Assembly: GCA_963921335.3 (NCBI GenBank)
Contig: CAWUFC020000002.1
Span: 992,001-1,056,000 of the forward strand
Direction of reading: 5' to 3'
DNA length: 64,000 nucleotides
DNA from: CAWUFC02 sp963921335
GTDB lineage: Bacteria; Pseudomonadota; Gammaproteobacteria; Pseudomonadales; Halieaceae
Part shown: positions 25,505-33,764 of the stretch, piece by piece
Layout of the letters: each line of letters opens with the position of its first letter
Position numbering within the stretch: the stretch's first letter is position 1
Program-made: the position numbers and the translations under genes
The notes under the pieces: model-generated
Seen by the model: only the letters and a program-made list of their open reading frames with translations
Told to the model about the DNA's origin: nothing
The model's database searches: none

Positions 25505-26938
25505 CTATTCGGGGTTATACAGCCGGTTTACAAATTCCCCCAGCAACATTTCCCGACTGTCAGCATCCAGCTGATTGAGCATATTGTTGATCTCTTCCAT
25601 GCGCCCCGGCAACTCGGAACCATCACTGCCGAGAATATCGCCCAGCTGATCGAGAACATCCGGGCCGGTGTCGGCAATGAACTGTTTGAATTCCTCCGGC
25701 ATAACGAAGGCTTCTTTGCCCTGCTGCTCGGTACGCACCTTGGCGGTGACTTCCTTCAGGTCAGCGACAAAGGCATCCACCTGGTGGGCATTGTGGTATC
25801 CCACTGACAGATGCATATTTTCACTGGAGTTGGCAAAGCCAAACTGCGGCTGAATAAACCAGCCCCGATCTTTCATCTCGTCAGAGAGGGGGAAGATATC
25901 GAAATCGGTAGCTCGCAGGGCCAGCATATTAATCTTGCCCTCACCCATGACCTCAAGGCCCTCAATTTCTGCCACACCTTCACAGATTTTACGCGAGGCC
26001 TCCTGGGCGGCTTCCACCAAACGCAGGTAACCCTCGCGCCCGATATGGTTGAGAATGGCCCAACAGGCCGCTATCGGACCACCACCCTTGGTGGAGGTAA
26101 CCCCGGGGTTTATCACCGCGTAGCCGGTCCAGTTGGCGTAGGAGAAAATCTGGTAACGGCGAATCGCACGGTCTTTATAGAGAATGCAGGAGGCGCCCTT
26201 GGCCGCGTAACCCCACTTGTGAAAATCCATGCTCAACTGGGTCACGCCAGGCACAGACATATCAAAGTCGGGGATGTCGTAACCCAGCTCCTTGGCGAAA
26301 GGCAGGTACATGCCGCCCACACAACAGTCCACATGAAAGCGCAGCTCGTGGCGCAGGGCGATCTCGCCCATTTCACGGATAGGGTCAATGGCACCGTGCG
26401 CATAGGATGGCGCGGAGCCGACCATCAGAATGGTATTGGGAGTAATCGCGGCTTCCATTAACTCTGGAATAGCGCAGAAGTTATCGTCTACCTCTACGGT
26501 GACAGCTTTCAAATCGAAATAGGCGCAGGCTTTGTGAAAGGCCGGATGCGCCGTCTTGGGCATGAGAATTTCAGGCTCGGTAATTTCCGGCTTGATATCG
26601 CGGTAGTAATCGCGAACCGTTTTCAGTGACAGCAGAATGCTCTCTGTCCCACCAGAGGTGAAGGTACCCGTGGCATCGTCACCGCCGTTAACCAGGTCGA
26701 TGGCCATACCGATCACATCCTTCTCCAACTCCATACAGCTGGGGAAGGATGTGGGATCCAGTCCGTTCTCCATGAAGTAGAGATTGAAGGCATCCATCAG
26801 CAATTGCTTGGCTTCTTCGCCAGCATCGTAGATATAGGCAAACACACGACCCTCGGCCCAGGGCACGTCGTTGGATTTCATACCGCCAAGCTGATCGAGG
26901 ATATCGTCGGGGCTACGGCCCTGCTGTGGGAATTTCAT
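25505..26938 (-). CDS. PLP-dependent decarboxylase/lyase (glutamate decarboxylase or sphingosine-phosphate lyase type)
   Basis: 477 residues from ATG 26938 (MKFPQQGRSPDDILDQLGGMKSND). The PLP lysine is in the motif MDFHKWGYAAKGASCILYKD, the phosphate-binding region is TFTSGGTESILLSL, and the cofactor Asp is in FHVDCCVGG. The motif wording is closer to sphingosine-1-phosphate lyase and related group II decarboxylases than to GadB. Such enzymes cleave or decarboxylate amino acids or sphingoid bases. The C-terminal ~60 residues (EFKQFIADTGPDVLDQLGDIL ... QLDADSREMLLGEFVNRLY) form an extra helical tail. It is divergent from a TetR gene, with a palindrome between them, which suggests regulation by that protein. 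Confidence 0.85.
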   Translation of the reverse strand: MKFPQQGRSPDDILDQLGGMKSNDVPWAEGRVFAYIYDAGEEAKQLLMDAFNLYFMENGLDPTSFPSCMELEKDVIGMAIDLVNGGDDATGTFTSGGTESILLSLKTVRDYYRDIKPEITEPEILMPKTAHPAFHKACAYFDLKAVTVEVDDNFCAIPELMEAAITPNTILMVGSAPSYAHGAIDPIREMGEIALRHELRFHVDCCVGGMYLPFAKELGYDIPDFDMSVPGVTQLSMDFHKWGYAAKGASCILYKDRAIRRYQIFSYANWTGYAVINPGVTSTKGGGPIAACWAILNHIGREGYLRLVEAAQEASRKICEGVAEIEGLEVMGEGKINMLALRATDFDIFPLSDEMKDRGWFIQPQFGFANSSENMHLSVGYHNAHQVDAFVADLKEVTAKVRTEQQGKEAFVMPEEFKQFIADTGPDVLDQLGDILGSDGSELPGRMEEINNMLNQLDADSREMLLGEFVNRLYNPE

Positions 26939-26997
26939 GGCAATTCTCGCTATTGGACTGGGCTGGCTTTTCAGCCTCATTAAGAAGTGGCATAATT

Positions 26998-27013
26998 TTG
27001 CACATATGTACAA
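26998..27013. promoter_or_regulatory. Probable TetR operator palindrome
   Basis: TTGCACATATGTACAA is a 16-bp palindrome with a single mismatched pair (TTG-n-ACATATGT-n-CAA). It sits in the 92-bp gap between the divergent decarboxylase and TetR genes, 18 bp before the TetR start, where binding would cover both promoters. The location and symmetry fit autoregulation by the neighbouring TetR protein. The surrounding bases are AT-rich (CATAATTTTG, CAATTTTTTC). Confidence 0.6.
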
Positions 27014-27030
27014 TTTTTTCAAGTCGGGCC

Positions 27031-27705
27031 ATGAAGCAAACCGCCAGTGCAAAGCCAGAACCTGAAACCCTGAGCAAGGGTGAACGCCGGCGCCAGCAGA
27101 TACTTGAAGCCACGCTGACTGTCATCGCAGAACAGGGGCTGCGTGGCGCGACCCATCGCGCAATAGCGAGCCAGGCTGGCATACAGCTCTCGCTGACCAC
27201 TTACTACTTTAAAGATATCGGCGAGCTGATAGAGGCAGCATTCACTCACTTCTGTGAGTCGGCGCGACCGGGCTATGAGAGCCTTTGGCAGGAGATCAAT
27301 GAGGAAATCCAGCGTTTCAGTAAAGCAGAGCTTCGCAGCAAAACCACTCGGCTGGAACTCTGCGAACAGTTAAGCCGCATGGCCAGTCAGTACCTGATGC
27401 AACAGGTCAAAGACAAACCCGTCGGGCTGGCGGTTGAGCAATGCCTGTTTACTGAAACTCGTCTTAGCAGCGCGCTGCAGGTATTGGCTGACAACCATCG
27501 AAGCAATCTGCTTAAACCTCTGCAGGCGTTCTGTGCTATGTTCAACCGTCAGGATCCCGAAGTGGACGCAGAACTGTTGCTCGACAGCCTTAGCCAGCTC
27601 GAATGCCAAAGCCTCAACCGGGTTCACTCGCCCCTGCAACAGCAACAGGTACATCGATTGATTCGACGCCAGCTGGGCTGGGTCATGGGATTACCACGGG
27701 CATGA
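27031..27705 (+). CDS. TetR-family transcriptional regulator
   Basis: 224 residues from ATG 27031; the frame is open upstream but runs through the operator region. The N-terminal HTH is GERRRQQILEATLTVIAEQGLRGATHRAIASQAGIQLSLTTYYFKDIGELIEAAF, a standard TetR DNA-binding domain (cited here in separate parts: recognition helix QLSLTTYYF). The C-terminal ligand domain is not recognisable. It overlaps the penicillin-acylase-family gene as ATGA, and is divergent from the PLP enzyme gene with a palindrome between. It most likely represses both transcripts until a ligand, perhaps a substrate of either enzyme, binds. Confidence 0.9.
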   Translation: MKQTASAKPEPETLSKGERRRQQILEATLTVIAEQGLRGATHRAIASQAGIQLSLTTYYFKDIGELIEAAFTHFCESARPGYESLWQEINEEIQRFSKAELRSKTTRLELCEQLSRMASQYLMQQVKDKPVGLAVEQCLFTETRLSSALQVLADNHRSNLLKPLQAFCAMFNRQDPEVDAELLLDSLSQLECQSLNRVHSPLQQQQVHRLIRRQLGWVMGLPRA

Positions 27706-30092
27706 CAGAGCAAAGCCTGCGCAGACTGATCGGCGCCGTCAGTGCCACCATCGCAGCCCTAGTCCTTATTACCGTTATCAGCTCATACCTGACTCGAGGT
27801 TCCCTGCCCCGCAATTACGGCACCGAGAAGGTCCCTGCGATAACCGCCGCGGTGGACATCAGCTTCGACAGCTATCATCGTCCTTTTGTTACAGCCGACA
27901 ATCTTCAGGATGCATTTTTTGCCGAGGGATGGCTGCATGCCTCCGAGAGGCTCTGGCAAATGGAAATGCTGAGACGAGCCGGCTCGGGTCGCCTGGCTGA
28001 ACTGCTCGGCGGCGACTTGCTGGATACGGACATTCAGCTTTGGCGAAGCGGCGTGCCGCAGCTGGCGCAACGACTTGAGCAAAACGCCGGTGCGTCCCTG
28101 CTAACCGACATTGATGTCTACCTGGCCGGCGTCAATGCAAGCATGGCCTACCACAAGCCATCGCCACCCGAATTCTTACTGCTGTCACACAGACCCAAAC
28201 CTTGGAAACGAGCCGATGTATTTGCGCTTGGCGCTCTGATGGCGTCGCAATCGGCAAACAATCTCAGCAACGAGCTACTGCGCCTGGATCTGCTAAATGT
28301 GCTGGGTGGCAAGCAATTCAGCCTGTTCCTTCGCGATCACAGAGCCATCATGGATTACCCCTATATCCTGGCCGGAACAAGCGCGAGGATCGACCAGTCA
28401 CTGAGTCTGTCCACCCCCAGCGGTACACCCGAAGGCCTGCGGAACCTGCTTGATCCAGCGGAGAATCCACTCATGCCTCGACTGGGCTTTGGCAGCAACG
28501 GTTGGGTGGTGGGCCCGGAGCGCAGCGCAAGTAGACAGGCCCTGTTCGCCTTTGATTCCCACGATGAACTGGGGGTGCCAAATCTGTTCTATCAGGTACA
28601 CCTGAGTTATGGGGACGGTCGCGAGCTCAACGGCTGGTCTGTGCCTGGACTGCCAGGTGTTATCAACGGCTATAACGAACGCATAGCCTGGGGTTTTACC
28701 AATATCGGCGATTCCCAGGACCTGTTTCTGGAGAAACGAGACCCCGACGACCGCCTTCGCTACCTGGACGGTGAGGAATGGTACACAGCTGACACGGAAA
28801 CTGTTCTGATCCCCATCAGAGATGGCAGCGAACACGAGCTCACCATCATCACGACGCGCAACGGACCACTGATCAGCGAAGACCCACCACTGGCACTGGC
28901 CTGGACAGTCCACCAGCTGGACCAGCAGGGCCTGGACAGCATGATCGATTTCAATACCGCACGTAATTGGCAAGAGTTCAATGCCGCGCTGGATGATTTT
29001 CCTGCCCCGCTGCTGAACGCGACCTACGCCGATATCGACGGCAATATCGGGTTTCGCACCGCCGGCAGGCTGCCGCTGCGCGGCGCCGGCAATGGCCTGT
29101 TTCCACTGCGGGGCGACAAACCGGAGAATCGCTGGCAAGGCACGGTACCCGCCGAAGAGATGCCGCGACTATTAAATCCACCGCAAGCTTATATTGCAGC
29201 CGCTAACGCCGGCGTGAATGCTGCCGACAGCGGCCCGCTCGTCTCGGCCGACAATGCCGCACCTTACCGAATTGCGCGACTGCAAAGTGTTCTGTCTGGC
29301 ACCGACAAGCTCACTCTGGATGATATGCAGCAACTACAGATGGACTGGTACGACAGTCAGGCGGCCATGCTGCTGCCAACTATGCTGCGAGACCTGGATA
29401 TCACCACCCTGTCAGATAGCGCCAGCTACGCCACTGGCTTGTTGCTCGAGTGGCAGGCGCAACCTGTCGCCACGCGCGACAGCGCCGCCGCGATCATCTT
29501 CCAACACTGGTATCTGACCCTGGCACGCGATGTTTTCGAGCCAGCCTTGGGCGAAGACATCTACCAGCGGCTGCTGGGAAAGAACTACGTACTCAACCAG
29601 GCCCTGGACAGCCTGATTCTCGATGACACCATTCGCGGCTGGTGGCCAGACAACAGAGAGCGGGTACTGAGTCGTACCTTGAATCGCAGCATAGAATCCC
29701 TTGGCCGCATACTCGGCCCGGACATCACCAGCTGGCGTCTTGATCAACTACAGAGTGTGGCACTCGAGCATCAGGTCGGCAAAGAGTTGCCGGTATTCAG
29801 CGAGTGGTTCGCCTGCTCACGCAAACCCTGGGGTGGTAGCCCCGCGGCAGTAGGTCGAGCCAACTACAAATACACGCGCCCTTTTGAAGTCAGTCACGGT
29901 GCTACCGTCAGAGTGGTCGCTGAATTGGGGTCAGGCATCAAAGCCTCGTCAATCATCCCTGGCGGTCAGTCGGGTCATCCTCTCAGTGAGCATTACTGCG
30001 ACCAATTGCCCGCCTGGCTAAGCGGCGATCTACTGCCAATCACGCAGCCAGATCGCGAAACGGCGCAGCAATTTCGTCTGACGCCGAACTGA
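27702..30092 (+). CDS. Penicillin acylase family (Ntn) amidohydrolase
   Basis: 796 residues from ATG 27702, coupled to the TetR gene by an ATGA overlap. An N-terminal membrane anchor or signal (LIGAVSATIAALVLITVISS) places it in the periplasm. The alpha-subunit region has the family motif HASERLWQMEMLRRAGSGRLAEL split by helices. The autocatalytic cleavage site is G264-Ser265 in GFGSNGWVVGP, so Ser265 would become the N-terminal nucleophile of the beta subunit. Members hydrolyse penicillins, acyl-homoserine lactones (PvdQ, QuiP) or other N-acyl compounds. The substrate cannot be read here. Its 3' end overlaps the antisense tail region of the glycosyltransferase gene. Confidence 0.9.
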   Translation: MTEQSLRRLIGAVSATIAALVLITVISSYLTRGSLPRNYGTEKVPAITAAVDISFDSYHRPFVTADNLQDAFFAEGWLHASERLWQMEMLRRAGSGRLAELLGGDLLDTDIQLWRSGVPQLAQRLEQNAGASLLTDIDVYLAGVNASMAYHKPSPPEFLLLSHRPKPWKRADVFALGALMASQSANNLSNELLRLDLLNVLGGKQFSLFLRDHRAIMDYPYILAGTSARIDQSLSLSTPSGTPEGLRNLLDPAENPLMPRLGFGSNGWVVGPERSASRQALFAFDSHDELGVPNLFYQVHLSYGDGRELNGWSVPGLPGVINGYNERIAWGFTNIGDSQDLFLEKRDPDDRLRYLDGEEWYTADTETVLIPIRDGSEHELTIITTRNGPLISEDPPLALAWTVHQLDQQGLDSMIDFNTARNWQEFNAALDDFPAPLLNATYADIDGNIGFRTAGRLPLRGAGNGLFPLRGDKPENRWQGTVPAEEMPRLLNPPQAYIAAANAGVNAADSGPLVSADNAAPYRIARLQSVLSGTDKLTLDDMQQLQMDWYDSQAAMLLPTMLRDLDITTLSDSASYATGLLLEWQAQPVATRDSAAAIIFQHWYLTLARDVFEPALGEDIYQRLLGKNYVLNQALDSLILDDTIRGWWPDNRERVLSRTLNRSIESLGRILGPDITSWRLDQLQSVALEHQVGKELPVFSEWFACSRKPWGGSPAAVGRANYKYTRPFEVSHGATVRVVAELGSGIKASSIIPGGQSGHPLSEHYCDQLPAWLSGDLLPITQPDRETAQQFRLTPN

Positions 30093-30216
30093 AGGAAGCG
30101 GTGCTATCCCAGAGACGTAGGCTAAGCTGGCCTGTATTGTCGGCGGCACCACTGGCGAGCCAGCGCGCCAGCTCAGCAGCCACATCAGGGTAACAGGCCT
30201 CAGGGGGGCGCACCGG
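30040..30216 (-). pseudogene. Detached C-terminal tail of the glycosyltransferase
   Basis: Directly after the TAA stop of the glycosyltransferase the same frame stays open for 58 codons to a TGA at 30040-30042. The translation has good protein character (YPDVAAELARWLASGA, then LSLRLWDS), with an amphipathic helix like the C-terminal helices of GT-B glycosyltransferases. It has a GTG at 30213 but no ribosome site. Added to the upstream part it would give 357 residues, closer to the length of proteobacterial members of the MJ1255/VC2487 family. It overlaps the 3' end of the acylase gene on the other strand by 53 bp. Inference: the stop at 30217-30219 is a nonsense mutation or error. Confidence 0.5.
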
Positions 30217-31116
30217 TTAGCGCAACCACTGATCCAGCAACGCGCTGTCTAATCCCGGCATGGTCTGCGCGTAGCCCAGCTTTTCCAGTGCCAGCGCATT
30301 CGACAGCTGTTCCATTTGCCCTGCCAACGGCTTCGTCAGTGCAGCTTTACCCAGTTGCAGGCATTCCGACAGCAATTCGAAGCCGCTGTTGCAGATCACG
30401 CCGCGACAGGCCGCCAGGTCTTTTTTGAATCCCTTGATATTGGCTTTTCGGAGAAGAACATTGCCTACCGCGCCATCCTCGACCTGTGCCGAATACTGGT
30501 GGAAACGATAGTTGCCGAACTGATTCAGCCAGCAAGTCACTTCCTGCTGATCTTCAAAGGGCAAATAGACCTGAAAGAAATCACCACTATCGTTGCCCTG
30601 TTCGGTCAGGTCCAGGATGGGTGGCAAAATACCTGGATCATAGGGAAACCAGTGCAAACCCAGGCCGCGCTGAACCGGCGCAAAATGGCGCATCAGACCG
30701 CGCGACATCATCGAGTCTCCTGTGACCGGTGCATTGCCACCAAAGGCGTACTGATGACCAATACCGACCGACGGCACGCCCTGTAAGCGCGCCGCCCAGG
30801 CCGTCACCGACTCAAAATCGGTCACAACCAGGTCATAGTGCGACAAGTCGAGATCACGAATATCACTCAGGAACTGCAGTGGCCGGCTGTTCATGACAGT
30901 CCGCCGGTAACGGATGCGCCCACCCTGTGTGGCAAAGGTCAATCCATGGCGATGAAGGAACTCAGCAAAAGGCTCCATATCGAACAAGTCGCGCTTGTCC
31001 CTGCCGCTAAACAGCCAATCCACCTGCACAGGATAATCCGCCAGTGCTGCCGCCATCGCCCGGGCACGACTGATATGCCCCTGCCCTGTGCCCTGCACGC
31101 CATAGAGAATTTTCAT
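30217..31116 (-). CDS. GT-B glycosyltransferase of the MJ1255/VC2487 family
   Basis: 299 residues from ATG 31116 (MKILYGVQGTGQGHISRARAMAAAL). The glycine-rich GxGxGHxxRA start, the VVTDFESVTAWAA strand and the donor-site region CRGVICNSGFELLSECLQLGKAALTKPLAGQMEQLSNA (in separate segments) define the family, which resembles MurG and UDP-glycosyltransferases. Probable role: sugar transfer to a lipid or cell-surface glycan in the cytoplasmic membrane. Its start overlaps the stop of the PAP2 phosphatase gene as TGATG, so the two are co-translated; a lipid-linked sugar substrate is a fair inference. The C-terminus seems cut short by a TAA (see the tail feature). Confidence 0.85.
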   Translation of the reverse strand: MKILYGVQGTGQGHISRARAMAAALADYPVQVDWLFSGRDKRDLFDMEPFAEFLHRHGLTFATQGGRIRYRRTVMNSRPLQFLSDIRDLDLSHYDLVVTDFESVTAWAARLQGVPSVGIGHQYAFGGNAPVTGDSMMSRGLMRHFAPVQRGLGLHWFPYDPGILPPILDLTEQGNDSGDFFQVYLPFEDQQEVTCWLNQFGNYRFHQYSAQVEDGAVGNVLLRKANIKGFKKDLAACRGVICNSGFELLSECLQLGKAALTKPLAGQMEQLSNALALEKLGYAQTMPGLDSALLDQWLR

Positions 31117-31646
31117 CAAATCACTCCAATCAGACTGGCAGCAATCATCGCCAGACAAGAACCCATAATGGCGCCGGCAAGAGTATCGCCGGGGAAATGC
31201 ACGCCTAACACAACGCGCGAAAAGGCAACGGCAAAGGCCCACAACATGAGTACAGTGCTCAATCCACCGATGACCAGGCATACGGTGGTGGCCAGTAAAA
31301 AAGCGCAGGAGCTGTGCCCTGAGGGAAAACTAAAGCGATCAGACGCAACAATGAGGGCCCTGAAGCCAGCATCAAATTCCGCCGGGCGTCGACGCTTTAG
31401 CGAATTTTTAAGTACCCAGTAGAGTGGCCTTTCCAGGGTCAGGGCGAACAACAAAACCTGGCAAAACCGCCAGCCCAGTGCAGGCTCGAGAGCCATTATT
31501 AACAGAGCCACAGCGAGGTGTAGATAACCGTCACCAGAGTGGGAGATCACTTTTGCGAAGGGGATGAGTAGCCTGCGCTCTCCGTGTTGGAAACACCAGG
31601 AGAACAGTCTGGTATCTGCTTGCTGCAGGGAGGCCAGTAGTCTCAT
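31116..31646 (-). CDS. PAP2-family membrane phosphatase
   Basis: 176 residues from ATG 31646; a TTG 21 bp upstream is less likely. The three PAP2 motifs are complete: K-N-S-L-K-R-R-R-P, FPSGHSS and SRVVLGVHFPGD. Several hydrophobic helices surround them. The family dephosphorylates lipid phosphates such as undecaprenyl diphosphate, phosphatidic acid or phosphatidylglycerol phosphate, with the active site facing the periplasm. Coupling to the glycosyltransferase gene (TGATG) suggests a shared lipid-carrier or glycolipid pathway. Confidence 0.9.
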   Translation of the reverse strand: MRLLASLQQADTRLFSWCFQHGERRLLIPFAKVISHSGDGYLHLAVALLIMALEPALGWRFCQVLLFALTLERPLYWVLKNSLKRRRPAEFDAGFRALIVASDRFSFPSGHSSCAFLLATTVCLVIGGLSTVLMLWAFAVAFSRVVLGVHFPGDTLAGAIMGSCLAMIAASLIGVI

Positions 31647-31755
31647 GCGCACAGTGTCGTCTCGCAAGATGACGGATGCGTTGCAGCGGGATGTCAGTTC
31701 TGTGAATTATAAGCGCCGGTGAATTGCGCTACAGGGAGGGGTTATGGGGAAAACC

Positions 31756-31780
31756 CCACCCGCCCCGGCAGGGCGGGTGG
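31756..31780 (-). terminator. Strong hairpin after the small secreted protein gene
   Basis: CCACCCGCCC-CGGCA-GGGCGGGTGG is a perfect 10-bp GC-rich stem located 7 bp beyond the stop of the gene at 31788-32123 (read on the minus strand). It is followed on that strand by GGGTTTTCCCC, a short T-run. It fits an intrinsic terminator. Confidence 0.7.
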
Positions 31781-31787
31781 TTGGGAA

Positions 31788-32123
31788 TCAATCCGCCTGA
31801 ACGTCCAGCAAACGCCACTGAGCCTGTTGATCAGGGCCTTCAGTGTAGTGGTAAGTCACTACAGCGCCGTCTGGCAGGTTCTGGATACCATCTTCCTTGG
31901 CTTGCTTAAACACAATGCGCTTGCCCTTGCGCATGTTGCATCCGACCTCGGTACTACCATCGGTCGCGGAATAAAAACGGACATATGCGTTCTGCTGCAT
32001 GGCAGCCGCCTTCTTCTGATTGACCTCGCCTTCAAGAATACAATCCTGGCTGACCTCTGCCTGGGCGTTGAGGGCGATAGCTGGAAATGCTGCCAATACC
32101 AGAGACTTCATCAGTAACTTCAT
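31788..32123 (-). CDS. Small exported protein of unknown function
   Basis: 111 residues with a signal peptide (MKLLMKSLVLAAFPAIALNAQA). The mature part has two cysteines (SQDCILEGEV and EVGCNMRKGKR) likely to pair, and a beta-rich composition (AYVRFYSATDGSTEVG; VVTYHYTEGPDQQAQWRLLDVQAD). AGGAGC 7 bp before the ATG supports the start. I do not recognise the family. It is a single-gene unit with its own 3' hairpin; the gap upstream may hold its promoter. Confidence 0.72.
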   Translation of the reverse strand: MKLLMKSLVLAAFPAIALNAQAEVSQDCILEGEVNQKKAAAMQQNAYVRFYSATDGSTEVGCNMRKGKRIVFKQAKEDGIQNLPDGAVVTYHYTEGPDQQAQWRLLDVQAD

Positions 32124-32419
32124 TGTATTGCTCCTGATTCATGCCAGGGTTACGCCCCCGGCCTACCCCTCACGGGGAAACATTTTCTCGCAGCACACGA
32201 CTGCAAGCGCTGAGCAAATAATAATCAAGCCAGATGAAAGCTGTCTATCGTAGTCACCCAATTGTCATATAAATTTCATATAAGAGCCGTCAGATTCGTG
32301 TTTATGTCACTGTTTTTATTGGTTTTTACGGCAATTGCCAGGTCAAGGCGTAGTAATGGGTCATATATGGCCAGTCAAAACACTGTCATCTTGTAACATT
32401 TGCGCCCTTTTGTGCGGGC
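32124..32419. other. Intergenic region without a gene
   Basis: About 300 bp, clearly more AT-rich than the surroundings, between the small exported protein gene (which reads away from it) and the 3' end of the lipoprotein gene. It contains TTGTCAT-n4-ATTTCAT and CTGTCAT elements that loosely resemble half sites of PhoB boxes, but they are not in the right orientation for the only promoter expected here. I see no reading frame worth calling. Confidence 0.5.
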
Positions 32420-32447
32420 AAAAAAAACCCCGGCAGGGCCGGGGTTT
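32420..32447 (-). terminator. Rho-independent terminator of the lipoprotein gene
   Basis: On the minus strand AAACCCCGGC-CCT-GCCGGGGTTT forms a perfect 10-bp stem followed by further T residues to give an eight-T run. It lies ~20 bp after the stop codon at 32469. Textbook intrinsic terminator for the TonB receptor/lipoprotein transcript. Confidence 0.9.
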
Positions 32448-32468
32448 CATGCTTTTGCCAGTCAACAA

Positions 32469-33764
32469 CTAGTTCAGAGTACCTGGCAGTGTCCAGCCAG
32501 CGCACCAGGGGTTGCTGCCATCCGGGTCGACCGCGCCGGAGAAGTCAGTGCTGTCCAGGAACTCAGGATCAGCCACGGACTCAGGCAGAGTGCCGTTCAC
32601 CTCAACCCAGTCGATGGGAGCCAGACCGGAGGCGCCAGCCGCTTGAGATGCCAGGATGTCATCCAGCGCCGCATCTTCCTCAAGCACGTTGATCGCTCCT
32701 GCTGTCAGGTCAACCGTGGACAGGCTGCCGTGGTTACCTGCCCCTTCTGCACAATCCTGGATCCAGTCGTTCAGAACCAGAGCAGTACCAATCAAGGAGA
32801 TGGAGTCTTCGCCATCGACGTTCACGCAGGTATCCAGCGGCGTGTTGTTGCCGTCGGCGACGGTTACCACTGCGCGGTGGAAGAAACCGCCAGAGCCAGC
32901 CTTGAAGTTGATGATGTAGTTATCATCAGCTTCACGCTTGTCAGCGATGATGGTCAGGTTAGCCACCGTCGGTTTGGACAGAAACAGGTCGGTACCCTGG
33001 GTATCCATTTCGAAGGCTTCACCGCTGCCTTCCGGAGATTGCTTGACGATGATGTACTGCAGGTTGCCCTGGTAGCCTTCATCCCAATCCACGGAGTCGT
33101 CCAGATTGTTGGTGAATACACCGTACTTGACGTTGGCAGTACCGCCGTAGAACTCGATACCGTCGTCAGAGTTGCCCTCAATCTGCAGGAAGCTGATGTT
33201 GGTACCAGCGCCTACGCCATGCAGGGACAGACCATTGATTTCGTCACCCGGCGTAAATTCGAAGCCGCCTTCAGCGATGATCACGTAGCGCAGGTTGCCA
33301 CTGGCATCCAGCGGATCGTAGCCACCAAAGAAGCCCGATTCACCTTCACCGTCGATGTTACAAACAGTGCCGTTCTCAGGGCATTCGTTGTGCGGCGCAA
33401 AACCACCAATCTGCAGGCCGCCCCACTCACCGGAGCCGTCATAGCCATCATCGTCAGAGCTGAAGATGATCGGTGCAGAAGCGGTACCATTGGCTTCGAT
33501 GGTGCTGCCGCGGGTGATGATCATATTGGCGAAAGTACCGGTCACCCCCTTGATTTCAGTACCAGGCTGAATCGTGAGGGTCACGTTCTGAACCGGCGTG
33601 CCGTCCAGAAGATTGCCGTCTTCACCGATCTGACCGTTGCCGTTACCAACCGTCACGGTACCTTCCATGATGTACTCGTTATTGTTGGTCAGGTTCATGT
33701 CAGCATCGATCGTACCGGGCAACTGACACACACCTTCACTCAGCTCCGTGGTGCCCTCAGGGCA
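32469..33764 (-). repeat. Tandem copy B of the lipoprotein domain
   Basis: Second copy (431 codons), starting at the Cys of CPEGTTELSEG. DNA identity to copy A is high in blocks; for example the stretches near 33060-33230 and 34380-34550 differ by scattered third-position changes only. This shows intragenic duplication kept by protein-level selection. Confidence 0.85.

Noticed and set aside
32260..32400. PhoB-like half sites (TTGTCAT, CTGTCAT) between the small protein and lipoprotein genes
   Set aside because: They are poorly spaced, oriented away from the only expected promoter, and lie in AT-rich DNA where such matches occur by chance.
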